Of a stretch of 35,447 nt of DNA, positions 19,046-32,439 are shown piece by piece. Both the position numbers and the translations under genes were made by a program. Source of the stretch: Fragilaria radians (lineage: Eukaryota > Bacillariophyta > Fragilariophyceae > Fragilariales > Fragilariaceae); NCBI GenBank assembly GCA_900642245.1, contig CAAAJI010000383.1:1-35447 (forward strand), in the 5' to 3' direction. The notes under the pieces were generated by a model. That model ran no database searches, had not been told where the DNA came from, and worked only from the letters and a program-made list of their open reading frames with translations. Numbering within the stretch: position 1 is the first letter of the stretch; every line of letters starts with the position of its first letter.

Positions 19046-21541
19046 TGGCAAGATACATAATGATCGATTATTGCGCCGCTAGATATTGCAAATATCGCAA
19101 AAAGAAAATGGCATGTAGAATAATCGACAGTAACGTTAGCGAACTACTGACAGTAGTTGGACTTCTTACATACTTTGTAAAAAACTGCAGTAGAGGCAGA
19201 AACTCACTTTACTTCATTACGTAGCATCACTCTTAGTGCTTGTTTGTTAAAAAGTTGAATAAAGAAATGCGAATTAGAACTCATTCCTACATTTTTCTGT
19301 TGTGCTGTCAAAATACTTAAGGCTCTGCAAAATGACGCTAACGGGAGCGTAATAAAGTATCATCTAAACCTCAGATTCGTTGTTCCCTACATCAACAATA
19401 CTACACACATGCTAAGAAAAAAAGATAAATATCTGATGAAACTTAAAGCTAGACTATACCGCCAAAACAACTGTAGAATCTTTGATCATCATCTTGTGTC
19501 AACTCAGAATATATCCAAGCATTCTCAATAGTCCTTTTGGTGCCGTCTATCATAGTTAAAGTAGACATTCATCGTATTGAGGAAACCCTTTCTGTCTTTA
19601 CAATTCAATATGCTGACACGAGTAATGAAGTTCAAATAATCTTTTCTGGTTGATGTTCATGTCATAATTACTAGATCACTCAGAAGTGTCATCTCCGTTG
19701 AAATCTCAAGAGCATCTCGTTTAGGTGAATTCTGTGAGAGGAAAGAAATCACAAGTCCACGCCCATTTCTCATCAGGTGGTGGTTTTATTACAGTTATCA
19801 GCATTATCTGTCAATGCTCTGAGGCTAGATATTTTGCTCTGTTGTGGGATGTGATGAATATTCCAGATTCTACTCTTCCGTTTATCCGTATTTACGGTTA
19901 AGTGCGGTTGTATTAGGAGGAGTGAAGAGAATCGAGCTTTCATCACTACATTATTCTGAGGTAACAAATAGATTGATCATTCAACTTTTGCAGGGGGGAT
20001 CATTTAAAGAGTGAAATTGACTATCCTTATGCTTTAAACTTTTGGTACTTCTCATAGCCTACTGGCTAATATGTAAACTAATAATAGCTCCAAAATGCTC
20101 TTTTCAAATTTACAATTCATTCATTCTCTATTTCATCCATATTCTTCAAATCCTAGCAGCACCATATGCTTGCAATAAAGGTGGATTTATACATCTCACA
20201 GCATGTTAATTGTATCTAACAGCTGACATTTCTTTGTATTATCTGCCGAAGCATATAGCCACGTTACAGGACCAAACTACTAATATCTCTATGCTTCCCA
20301 ACCACATATGCTGGTGGATTTGCATGCTGGATAGCATGAACTACATCTGTGTAGCTAACAACATTTTAACATTGTAAAAGTCGTGTTTCTCAAACCTGAT
20401 CAAGCTTGTCGCCATGTGGATATTGAATGTTTCACTCTCAATACCAGACATTGTTGTTTCGTATAATGGATTGTATCATGCATCATATCAAAGGAAGTGT
20501 AAGGTTTTTTTAATTTGAAGCCATTGAGACTCTCTGGATAAAAAAGTGCTTTACAGTATGGGCGTGTAGACGCAATTAGAGTAGCAAGAAGCAGAATTTC
20601 ACCTAAAATCTTTGACTTGCTCTCAGTTGATGTACTGAATTTGAAATGAACTTTGAAGTATTCACCTACTAAGACGATAATAATTTGGAAAGTGGACTTA
20701 AATTGATTATCAACAAACTTCTTTCATAAATGAATTCATAAATGAAATGGAAATGGTTATTATAAGCATTATTCAAGCGACTCTGTGCGACATGCGCTAT
20801 ATTGAATGTACAGCTTTACTGTTTTTTACTAGTGAGTAAGGTGATCTTATGCATGTTACTCATTTATTCACTCATATAAATGTAGTACTCTCTAGATTTT
20901 TATCCCTCTGAGAAATTGGAGAAAATAATTCATTAGTCATTATCTTTTTTTTGATGAGAAGTATGCATACTTGCATTTCACGAAGAGTGTAGCAATAATT
21001 GACTTGAAGTATTGTACAATTCAACCATTTTATAGGATTCGAAAACATGATCTATTTTTGTAAAAGTATGGTGTCATGATCAGTTCCATGAACTGTTTAA
21101 CCCTTTACCATGGTACTGGAGTAAAGCATCGGCTATGATCACAACGTAATACTTGAATCTAATGCTCCATAGAAATGTATCGTGACACAACCATGAAAGA
21201 AATAATGCAAGTGTCTAGGTTCTGATATAAGAATTAATGCGTCAATAGTCTACATTCTTTTGTTGAAGTAAAATGCCTGGGTTTTAAAACAAGGTATTCA
21301 ATTAGCATATCAAAAAGCTAAGGTTATTCATTTATATACTACAATTGCAAAGTATGGTTTTGCAAACTTAAAGTTCCATAACGCTATTTGAGAAAATATT
21401 TGTTCTCAGGTCGTGATTTGGGTGGAATTCCAGTGTGTTCTTTATATTGTCCATATCTGCAACGTTTGAAGCGTGTGTCCTTTTTTTCGTCTTGGTGTAT
21501 CGTAGTAGTATCCTTGGAGCCACACATATTCATGATTTACA
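19046..21541. other. Divergent intergenic region between ATPase paralogs 2 and 3
   Basis: About 2.5 kb, AT-rich. It must contain the promoters of both flanking genes if they are expressed. I recognise no coding sequence or transposon; the short open frames have no family features. Confidence 0.45.
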
Positions 21542-24500
21542 ATGAGTATTTCGCAGTTAGATGTGACTGAGGAATTGAGTCCTCCATTACAATGTGCGGT
21601 TACAACAATCACACAACAATTATCATCGACAGAATTTCTAGTAGAAGCATCCTTACCTGAAGAAAAAAGAGAATTAAAATCACTGGAACGATTATACGGT
21701 CGAGATGAAGAACAAAAAATAATTTTAAAGACATATCAACAAACAATTCATCAAACACCTGCTAATCCTTCTGTCTTGATCATTCAAGGTGAAGAGGGTA
21801 TTGGTAAAACATTTCTAGTTGAACAAACTCTTTCACAACATGTTCGAGAAGTCGATCATGGATTTTTTGTCCATTGGAAACTTCAGGCAACTTCCAATGT
21901 TCCAAACTTTACGACAATGTCATCTGACAACTGCTTTGAGGATGCCTTCAAATCGTTGGCGTACCAAGTCATGGCCTCGGGAGAATCATGCGTTCGAAAA
22001 ATTCAAAAATCTTTCCAAGAAGACGTCGATGAAAATGATCGATGGACTCTTCTGGAGATGATCCCTTGTCTTGCACCATTGTTGGGTCCTATCGATCCAT
22101 CTGCGGCCCAATCTTCACACGTCCATGCATCTGGACGACAAATGCAAATTTTTTCAAGTGTTTTGCGTATACTGGCAAGTCCCACACGACCATTGGTATT
22201 CTTTATGGACAACCTACAATATTCAGAATCCTGTAGTCTACGTCTTTTGGAATACTTGTTGAATACCAATGAAATTCAGGGTATCTTTTACGTGTTCTCT
22301 ATTGGTCCTATACAATCAGAGGAAGTTCATCAATTTATTCGGTCGTTACAAGAATTACCAGCTATATCTCGAACTACAGTCACGATACAATTGTCAGAGC
22401 TTGATGCTGCTACAACACACTGTATGATTGCAGACATGTTGCACATAGACTTGGAGACAAGTGCACCATTCCATAATACCTTACATTCGCATATTCGAGG
22501 CAATCCTCGGCGACTATTGTCGTGGATGAATTGGATGTACCGTAATCAACATCTGGAATGGGATAAAACTCAAAATATGTGGCACTGGGACTCACATGAA
22601 ATCCTAAATGGCATAGATAGCGATATGACTGCTCGAACTAACTGGAATAAGCTGCCATTGCCAATCCAGGAACTTCTTATAGGTATGCACACTATGCATT
22701 CTTTGATTCTGATTAAGACTTTTTTCCTCATGTACCTGCAGTTGCATCTTGCATCGGGAATATTATCTCTCCACAATACATGGAATGGATCTTTTCGAAA
22801 CCATGTGATTCATATCTACGTGACGCAATGACTCATGGATGGATAATTCCTGTTGCTACAAATAGAAATGACAAGGAGGTTGAGTACTGCTTCGTATCGA
22901 ATAGTATGCGAGAATTAGCGTATTCAATGATCCTAAACAATCAACGAGACTCGTGCCATTTGAATATAGGTCGCAAGCTCTGGAGAAAATTTAATCAAAG
23001 TAACACTTCTTGTCTACATCCTCAACAGAAATCACTCGTGCTGACACAATTGTTGCTGAGTACCGCTGCCATGGTTAGTCCAAATGAACGTGCTGCTACC
23101 GCAGCTCTATGTCTAAGCGTTGCTGAAGAAGAAGTCAAGTGGTCAACATTCTCCACGGCTGCTACTTTACTGGAGAAAGGAATCAAGCTTTTGGGTGATT
23201 GGAGTTGGCGAGAAGATTACGATTTGACTCTTGCTCTTCACAATACATCTGCAGAAGTCAACTATGTTCTGGGCGACTTCGACACAGTCCAAAAGAGATA
23301 TCAAGCTATCTTTCACAATGCGAGGCTGGTTGATCACACCCTACCGGCATGTAGTGTCCAGATTAGTATTCTCAGTGCCGCTGGCAATACGGATGAAGCC
23401 CTCGATGTGGGAGTAGACGTTTTGGACAAAATTGGAGAACCCATCATGGGCAGACCCTCAAAGTTCTATATTGCGAGAACTCTAGTCCGATTATGCCAAC
23501 GTCTACAAAGAATCTGCCCGGACACAATTCGTCGCTTGCCCCTCATGACAGACTCTAGGAAGGCTGCTGCAATGCAAATTCTTAATCACATGATAATGTC
23601 AGCACATATTGGACGAGAAAGCCTCGTGCCAATCTTGGTGAGTAAGTTGATTGAACTTTCGCTCCGATACGGGCTATGCAATGTCAGTAGTGTGGCGTTT
23701 GGTTGGTATGGTTTGATCCTAGCATCACAACGTAAACTTGACTTGGCGCATCAATACGGAAAATTAGCCCTCGAACTTTTGGATCGATTTGATTCAAAGC
23801 AATGGCTTCCTCGAGTTCATTTATGTGTTTACGGAGGTGTCTTTGGATGCTCACAAAATATTCGTGATGCCATTGCACCACTATCTCGAGGTTTTGATGT
23901 TGGAATTGAAACCGGAGACATCGAGGTACGTTTTGCATGTTTTAGGGATTCTGTCTTGGTAAATGAATTAATTCCTGAATCTTTGTAAAGTACGCACTCT
24001 TGAATGTGATGAAGAGCAAAATGTATGGGTTTTATATTGGACGTTTACTTCCACAGTTAGCCGAAGAATGTGAGAAACTTGTTACAACATCCTTCGCTAT
24101 GAAGCACAAGTGGGCCCTTTACTTCCTTAATTCCATGCTTCATTTGTTCAATGGCCTTGTCGACGGAGATTACAAGGAAAGTATGGCTCGTCTCATTCAA
24201 GTGCAAAACAATATTGAATTTCAATCCACTATTTCAGTTTTGCAATACTGGACGTGTTTTGAGAGACTGATACTTTCTTACATTATGTGTGATTATGATC
24301 GGGCCCTCATGGAAACTTGCGCAATGCAATCCATGCATCAAGGTCCTAACCAGAAGCTAGATATGTGCATCATTATTACTCTCAATGTCATGGCACAAAT
24401 TACTGGATGTCCTTCAAATGGCCCAAAACGGCTTTTAACTCTTTCGAAAGTACGCAAGCGTATTGCTACAATAAAAAAATGTGCTTTGGTCAATCCTCAA

Positions 24501-24788
24501 TTATGCCTTGGTATGTTACATTTGGCTCAGGCAAAACTGGCTCAGAAGAAGAATAAGATGACTGAGGCATCCACTCTTTTTCTTAGCTCCATAGCACTCT
24601 TGGGTCGCGAAAAGCTACTATCGGTCCAACCACTTGCCTGCGAAGAAGCGGCACGGCATATGCTGCTTTGTCATCAAAAGGACGCTGCACGTCAATACTT
24701 TCAAGAGTCTTTGGAATTATACAAGGCATGGGGAGCCAATCAAAAGTGTGCGTTACTGAAATGTGAAATTGAAGGTTTCCTACTTTAA
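21542..24788 (+). CDS. AAA_16/STAND ATPase with TPR-like region, paralog 3 (intact, 1040 aa)
   Basis: Spliced model: 21542-22682, 22742-23925, 23991-24788, totalling 3123 nt. The GT-AG introns are at 22683-22741 and 23926-23990. Residues 1-45 are a variable leader, YGRDEEQ is at 52-58, Walker A GEEGIGKT at 83-90, and Walker B PLVFFMDN at 217-224 with Asp223. A GNPRRLLSW box (sensor-like) follows, then WHWD and a helical domain that begins at the intron-1 junction (VASCIGN). From about residue 400 the protein is all helical, with LLGDWSWREDYDLTLALHNT, YVLGDFD, the stretch from SSVAFGWYGLIL to LALELLDRFDS, and GIETGDIEYA. This order is that of the ATPase plus TPR centre of bacterial COG3899-type signalling proteins, but no protein kinase precedes it and no GAF or histidine kinase follows. 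It is probably a cytosolic ATP-dependent switch or scaffold. Ligand and output are unknown. Confidence 0.9.
22683..22741 (+). other. Intron 1 of ATPase paralog 3
   Basis: A 59-bp intron with donor GTATGC and acceptor CTGCAG, phase 1 (the Val codon is split G|TT). Splicing joins the two overlapping open frames into one protein aligned with paralogs 2 and 4. Confidence 0.85.
23926..23990 (+). other. Intron 2 of ATPase paralog 3
   Basis: A 65-bp intron with donor GTACGT and acceptor GTAAAG, phase 0, between GDIE and YALLN. Confidence 0.85.
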
Positions 24789-25552
24789 TTGTAGCCTGTT
24801 AAGTACCTTACATTATTTGAATTTTTTTACTTCACATCAAATGGTTTCTCTTGAATGTCAATGTAGTCGAATGTATAATCGTAGATGTCAATGCATGGGC
24901 AAAAAATGGAAGGTGAACAGAAATTGGTGATGAAATGGACATGACAGGTATACCATGTATGTTCGTAAATGGCAATTTCACCTAATCCCTAAAGAGAAAA
25001 AAAAATAAAGGTTATGCAAAGTAACCATTGACCTTTGTTTTTTTTAATATCTAGCATTCAAAACTCTACCAAAAGTTTCAAGATTCTTAGTTAGGTCACA
25101 CCAGTACACCAACATCAATGAGTACAAGAGTGACATTACATGGTTGAGGAGTAAAATTCAATTGGGTAGAAACTAACACCCAATCAGCAATGAAATAGTA
25201 GGGATAGGAATCATATTTTGTATTTCTTAGTGACTTGGTGAAATTGTAGTCTCACTGAGCAGCCTGCAACTCTTACAGTTCAGGTAATGAGAACTGACAG
25301 CAAGAAAAGCTTTATTCTAGCAGTCGCACAGCAAGTTACGTGCAAGATTCATAACAATATTTCATTCCGCTTACAAGTAATTTATGAAAAATAAAAAAGT
25401 ACAATGGGAAAGAATGGATTTGTTACAAACATATGCTTGTGATAATTATTCTTTCCAATGATTTGTCGCCAATAACTAACAATACTGCTTATTCACCATT
25501 CAATGTAAGTTTTGTTCAGTTATTCCTACGTTAAGGAATGGGTGATTAATCT
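24789..25552. other. Convergent intergenic region between ATPase paralogs 3 and 4
   Basis: It holds the 3' ends of both genes. AATAAA-like words occur at about 25002-25008 on the plus strand and could serve polyadenylation of paralog 3. No gene recognised. Confidence 0.45.
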
Positions 25553-28500
25553 TCAGACTTTCTTACCAACCTTGTGAAACCTTGTGAATAACAAGTCTAT
25601 TTCATTTTGTAGCATATCGCACTTTTGATGTGCTCCCCATTCATGATACAGCTTCAACGATTCTTCCAAGTATTGATGTGCAGCCTCCTCTTCCTCTTCC
25701 CTCTTACAACTCAATATTAATCGTGCCGCCTCCTCGCAAGCAATTGGGTGCACTGACAACAGCTTCTCTTTGTCTAATTGAGAAATGGAGCTATGGTAAT
25801 AACGTATAGCCTCAGAAACGTTACCCCTAGTTTGAGCTACTTTGGCAAGTACTAAATGTAGCATTCCCAAACAGAGTTCAGGATTTGCATTGGAGAACCT
25901 TTGAAGAATTACAATTCTCTTCCGCACGATGGACAGTATTCTTCGTCGTTGCCAACCTTTGCAAGGGCAACGCTCCAAACGTGAAAGAGCATCAATTGTG
26001 ATTATTAAACACAAATCAATCTCTGGATATTGTCTTCGATCTAAGTGCTCTATTGCACTAGCCTCAATCAATGCTTGATCATAATCACACATGATATAGG
26101 ATAAGACCAACCGCCAACCAGTCATGTAATTCAAAAACGATGATGCCGACGGGACATCTGCATTGCGTTGTTCTTGATTAAGGAGGTCCATTGCTTCATT
26201 GTAATCTTTATCGATGAGGCCTTGCATCAAATACATCATGGCTCTTTGAGAAAACACAGGCCATATGTGTTTCAATGCAATAGCAGGCTCGACGATCTTT
26301 TCACATTCAAGCAATAAATCAGAGAGTTTCCGACCAAGATTAAACTCGTATACAATTTTCAAGGTGGCATTTAAAAACGCATACTTTACAATGGTTTAGA
26401 ACAATCATGATTTTAAACCATGGCCCCAACGTGGTCTACTCACCTCAATATCACCTGTTTCGATTCCAACTTCAAAGCCACGCGATAAAGGAACAAGTGC
26501 ACTACGAATATTTTGAGTCCATCCAAACACCCCTCCAAACACACACAAATGAACTCTGGATAACCATTGTTTGGATTCAAATCGATGCAAAAGCTCCAAC
26601 GCTAATTCTGCAAATTGAGAACCCAATCTTGTTTGGCCAGTAGTGGCTAGAATCACCCCAAACCATCCGAATGCAACACTGCTCACATTGCAAAGGCCAT
26701 GTTGAACCGTAATGTGTATCAACCTGTTCATCAAAAAGAAGGTAAGGCATTCACGTCCAAAATGTGCAGGCATAATCATGTGATTGATGATTAACATGGC
26801 AGCTGCCTTTCGAGGGTTAGACATGAGTGGCAATTGACGCATTTTGCTGGGAGTTATATTTCGTGAAAGTCGCCGTAATTGTAGGAAAGAACGTGCAATC
26901 TGAAGTTTTGAAGGTCTAGCCACTATTGGTTCTCCAATCCTTTCCAGGGCATCTAATCCTACCCGAAGAGCTTCATCTGTATTACCCGCGGCACTAAGAA
27001 TGCTGATCTGAACACTACAGGCAGGGAAAGTGTGATCAACATGCTGTGCATTATGGAATATAGCATGACATCGCTGTTGTACGGTTTCGAAATCACCCAA
27101 AATATAGCTCACTTCTGCAGAAATATTGTGCAAAGCAATTGTCAAGTCATATGCTTCTCTCGAACACCAATCAGACAAGAGATGTACTCCTTTATCAAGA
27201 AAATTAGCAGCTGAAGAAACTTGTGACATTACAATGGCTTCTTTAGCAATGGATAGACACAAACTTGCAATTGCAGTTCGCTCGTTTGGATCGGTAATAT
27301 CATTTTCTCCCAGCAGCATCTGAGTCACAACGAGTAATTGGTGTTCTGGGAAATCATCTAAACTATCTCTTTCAACTAAACCGCTCCAGAGATTGCGACC
27401 GATAGTTAAATGAAATTCCTCTTGACTATCCTCGGGAATGGTAGAAACAACAAATTCTCGAACGCTTTTGGATAGGACGCAACATTCTGCATTGTCATCT
27501 AACTGATTGTGTGCTGTAAATGGAAGAGCCCACCCATGTTTAACTGCATCAAGAAGATATGATTTCATTGGATTCTGAAGTATAGACTCGAGGTAAATCA
27601 TTGAGATCTTGTTACCGATGGATGAAGAAACTAAAGCAAAAATTTGAGGAAGCAATATAATCAAATTCAACAATTCTATATAAGCATACCTTGTAGAAAA
27701 TATTGAAGGGATTTGGGAAGGTCATACCAAGCAGTGCGGGAAGTATTCTTGTCATCGTTATGGACCAAGAATCGATCAGTATCCCAACTCCATGCTTGAG
27801 TGGTGGTATTCCATTGAAGATGATCATTGCGGTACATCCATGCCAACCATGATATGAGATATCTAGGATTTCCTTTGATTCGAGGTTGTAAAAGTGCATG
27901 GAGGGGTTCTATGGAGTCCAAATCAGCTTGCAGAATGTCTGCAACCATGTTGTGGGTAACGGTGGCACCTAGAGACGGTAGCTGAATCTTTACAGCAGAC
28001 CGAACGTTTGCTGGAATATTTTGTAATGATTGAATGAAATGTTGGATGTCATTGGATTTATTTGGCCCAATTGCAATCACATAAAAGATACTTTGAATCG
28101 CAGTTTCCTGAAGTAATAATTCAATGAGACGACGATTGTTTTCGTTAGCATATTCAACATTATCCATGAATAAGACGATTGGTCTGTTAGGCTTAGAGAC
28201 TATACGTAGTACCTGCAAAAATGTTCGCATCCGTAATTCAGGCTCTCGCAGATTTATGGAGTATTTGAACATTAATGATGACTGGTCGACAGTAGGACCC
28301 AACAAGGTTGAAAATTGAGGAATCATCTGGACAAGAATAGTGTGATCCTTCATCTCCATTTCTTGAAGGAAGGATTCTTGTATCTCTTGAACGATAGTAT
28401 CCCCCGCAATCATGATTTGATGTACCAATGAAATTATGGCATCATCCAAGCCGTCACTCGCTTCCAAGGTCACATCGCGGTCATAGTTGGGATGCTGACA

Positions 28501-28716
28501 TTGAAAATTCCAAACGACAAAGAAGCCACAATCGGTAACTCGTACTTGATCGCAAAGTAATGTTTCGATGATATAGGTCTTCCCCATTCCTTCATCACCC
28601 TGAATAATTAAATACGAAGGCTTTGGAGGATTTAGATGTAAATTTTGATGATAGGTTTGCATTATTAGTGTCCTCTCCTTATCTCTGCCGTAGAACTTTG
28701 AAAGAGATGTTAACAT
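25553..28716 (-). CDS. AAA_16/STAND ATPase with TPR-like region, paralog 4 (intact, 1014 aa)
   Basis: Minus-strand model: exon 1 28716-27690, exon 2 27630-26444, exon 3 26383-25553, totalling 3045 nt. The introns (27689-27631 and 26443-26384) are at the same codons and phases as in paralogs 2 and 3. The entry motif YGRDKER is at residues 9-15, Walker A GDEGMGKT at 40-47, and Walker B PIVLFMDN at 179-186 with Asp185. The GNPRYLISW box and WSWD follow, then a helical TPR-like region ending in a variable basic tail. It is the most diverged of the copies, with a different P-loop and an N-terminal leader shorter by about 43 residues. A short open frame starting at the ATG at 28861 (MAQENQECDFAF...) lies upstream in another frame and might be a missed first exon. 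The gene faces paralog 3 tail to tail. Function is inferred only from the family. Confidence 0.87.
26384..26443 (-). other. Intron 2 of ATPase paralog 4
   Basis: A 60-bp intron with donor GTGAGT and acceptor GTAAAG, phase 0, between GDIE and YAFLN. Confidence 0.85.
27631..27689 (-). other. Intron 1 of ATPase paralog 4
   Basis: A 59-bp intron with donor GTATGC and acceptor CTTTAG, phase 1. Same donor hexamer, length and position as intron 1 of paralog 3. Confidence 0.85.
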
Positions 28717-31700
28717 TCCTGTTTCAGTATTACGAGACAGCTTTGGAGAGAAGGACGAGGGGTGACAGCTTGTTCGAAGGAAATAACGTTACTCTTCAAA
28801 ATATTTATGCTTTCAACGTAAGACTGAACGCAAAGTCACATTCTTGATTTTCTTGTGCCATTGGGTCATAGACATTTAACTTACATATTTTGTTAAGAAC
28901 ATATATCCAAATTTAATCGATAGAACATTCTTTACCCTGAAGGTCCATTCGTTTACCTCGCATTCTTCATAAATCATCCCTTTCGGCTTTGAATTCTATT
29001 TAGTCACGTTCCAATCTCCAATTCAGTCATCCAGTCGAATGACGCTTTTCTTTTGGAAGAAGGAAAAAAGGAGTGGTTGATATTCTAGTGATTTTTGACA
29101 ACATCGTTCAAACATCCAAAGACCTCACCAAAATCTTCATCTGCCTTGCAAATTGGCAAATTTTCTAGCAATCAAATTCTTAAATGCATATCTCTTAGCC
29201 ATAAATCCTAACATTCAACTTGTCCAAATATTTTGAGACTCCTCACGTGATTAAAGAGTTAATGGATGCTTCATTTACTGTATTATTGATAATCTGTTAA
29301 GTTTTTGTAGTAGTATAAATGTGGTCATACAAATGTTACGGAGAAGGTTGTGCGGATGTTAAGCACTTTAAAAGCCTTTGCCAAGAACGTTTCAATACTC
29401 TGGAAACTTTTGTGATATCATTATGGGAACAATAAGAAATATGGATTAAGTCAGATTAACATTTTCATTAACTGACATGAAGTTGACCAGGTATTTGTAT
29501 CAATAATTACTTAGCAGACAATGCGACAGTGCTACATAATGAAAAGGAAATACAGAACATTTTTGATTTTTTATTCTTTCTTATCGTGGAAATTGTTTTT
29601 CCATTGATGACTTTCAACGGTGCCGCATCATTACAAGAGTACTTTATTCTGAACCTAAATGAACTTCTCAAAAACGGATTCACTTATAGAAAGTGTTACT
29701 CCTCAGCTAAAAACGATTTAATAGTATCTGTGGAGAGATTCAAAAAGACAATAAAAAATACAATTTAATGAAAACATGAGGTATACTAAGACCTTTGAGG
29801 TATCTCAAAAGCAGGTAAACAAGCAGTTCTCAAATTATAGAATGATTCTAGGATTTTGACCTGTTGTATAGAACTATTTGCAACCATTGAAAAAGAAATG
29901 AACAACAAAGAATTTTGTGAATGGCACCTCTAAGAATGTGTCGATTGTGCATTCTTACGTCAACATTAATTTGTGAACTTGTATACTACAGAAACTAAAG
30001 GCAATAACTTATGACAACAGGATTCCATTAGTGACATGCTTTTGCATTGTACGGTACACGTGACAATAGTTGAAATTTAGGAGTTCTTGTAGTCCTATTC
30101 ATAGGCTTGGATCTATTGCTGCTTTTTTGTATTGGACATTTGTAATTTTTACGGGAAGAGTTGCTTATCTGCTTTTTTCCTGAACTCGACACTTATTACA
30201 AGATTCCAGTCTGCAACAGGAATGCAAACCATAGCTTTACTTGTGAGAGTCCTACTTTCTACTATTGTTTAAGAGTTTAGATGTTCTGCACTCTGCTCTA
30301 TCTAGGAGATGATGTTCTCATCATCATAAAGATAACATATAGATTGATTCGAAGGAACCCAGAATAAAAAGAAAAACAGATAAACGGAATTAACTGCGAT
30401 GTCAACAGGATGCATCATAAATACGCCCACTCGTAACTTATCTTATATGCGCTTAAGATACGTTTCTAAATGTGATTACATAATTAAAGGTGGACAATGA
30501 ATGAGTGAAAAGACTATCATCAATTTCAGTGATAACTTCCCAGAACCAGAAATTGCTGGAATGAAGATTGGGCCATCTTCTAAGAAGCACACTTATCCTT
30601 CAAGGTTTTCTTTGAATCCAACAATAATTGTAGAATTTGTGGTCTCTGTGGATGTCAATTCTTGAGCTTTCTTGACCGTTGGGAGAATGTTTTCTGGATT
30701 TCGGACATATGAGTGCATTCCTATTGACTCTATGTTTATGCAGTTTCTAAGGTCACTTTCTTATCAATTTCATGATGATGCAAGGAATGAAGTTTAGCCT
30801 CTTATCATTAATAACCTTTTAGTTGATTGTGTGAGAGCGATCATCAAACTCAGAGGAAAAGTTGTGTGGCCCTTTCACAAGCATCAAGAACACACTGGGT
30901 GTCTCAAACGTTAGGAATCATTAAAAACGTTAGTTTAGACTTTATCTCGACCACATACTACAACAAAAGTTCTAGGTATATGGTTCTACTTTAGAAGCTT
31001 GGGTCATAAGGCATATGAAAATAGATACAAGGCCAACCTTGAGGAGTTTTGCGTGGAAAGAAAAAAACGTTGAAGATCATTCAAAGATATACCCCCATAT
31101 TACCTGCCATCAATATAGTAAGAAGAGCCATAATGGAAACATTTGTCCCAAGTGGTCTTAAGCTAGTAAATGGGACAATAAGTTAAGTGAGATTGTTGAG
31201 TTGGGTAAATGCTACAATTATATTGGACAAGGTCGGCAATGTCTCTCATGAATTCATCCTTGACAGCGTCTTTGAGCACTTTGAGTTGGATGCATTTGAC
31301 CAACCTTGACTAGGGTCAAGAAGCAAATCCCTAACACAATAGGTAGTGAATACTTTCATTATTGTTCAGCTCCACTATTTTTGTACAAGTAAAGAATTAT
31401 AGATTAATATATTCTTATGTTTACACGTCTAGTCTTGGACAGTTTTTCAAGTTAAACGCCCTTTTCTTTCCTTCCACAAATTTGGATGGTAGTGAATCAT
31501 ATCATTAATCTATTGATGACTCAAAATATTGCTTTGTAAATGGAAAGCATGTTTATTTCCTTCCAGAATCAATTCATCTAAAATGTTAATACCATGATCT
31601 AAATTAGATCAGATTACAAACCCAAATCTTCAATATCTTGGAAATCGAAGTTCCAATCCCAACTTGTCCTTATTGGGAGTAGTTAAGAGGCATTCCCAAG

Positions 31701-32439
31701 TCTTCAAATGACGAGGCAGACACATAAAACTGGACAACTCTTCAAGAGAAGTTCAACCATCTTTTGAAATGAAGTTTTAAATCTACACAAAAAAGAGAAA
31801 TAAAAATAGGCGAAGATAAATAATGATAATCATTTTGTCTATTCTACATGGAGCCCTACTCTCTACCGTTTTTATTCCTCTGACCATGCAAATCCTTTCA
31901 ATTTCAAGCTTGAGTGTATGACTGTGCCCACATTTCAGATGCAAAGACACGTGACAAGTTAGTTGTTGTTTGGAATAGTCTGAGGTGTCAACGATCTTGC
32001 AGAATATAATTCATATCCAGGATTCTAGTTGAAATGTAGTGATATTTTATGATGTGTAATTTTGCTCCCAATCATATCCATGAGAGTATTGCTTGAGAAT
32101 GGATGGAAAGTCACCATTGCAGCAAACAATGTGTATCTCAATATATTGCAAGCATCAAAATTCTATATCCTTTGACTTGTTCCCCTTAGACATACTGTAC
32201 TTTTTTAGACGACGCAGAATCAACAAAACCACTCAGTTCGCTGCTGCTTCAAGGTTTAAAACCATCTTTTTCTTGACACGCGTAGAACTTACCTTGAGTA
32301 TATATTCACGGAAGAAGCTACTGGCTGAAAGGTGTAGATGGTTTTAGTTGCGATGCATGGGATTGGAAGATTGATCCATGGGAGCCGTTCCAACACTATT
32401 TACAAAAATATAAGACTTAGGTTCACCACACCATATCTC
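28717..32439. other. Long AT-rich region without a recognised gene
   Basis: About 3.7 kb. I see only short open frames with no family features; the longest is at 29529-29768, AT-rich and without visible domains. The right part may be the decayed 5' half of the copia element whose integrase relic begins at about 32440, but I found no gag or protease motif to prove it. Confidence 0.4.

Noticed and set aside
29529..29768. 79-aa AT-rich open frame
   Set aside because: No start context, homology or composition supports coding. Frames of this length are expected by chance in 4 kb.
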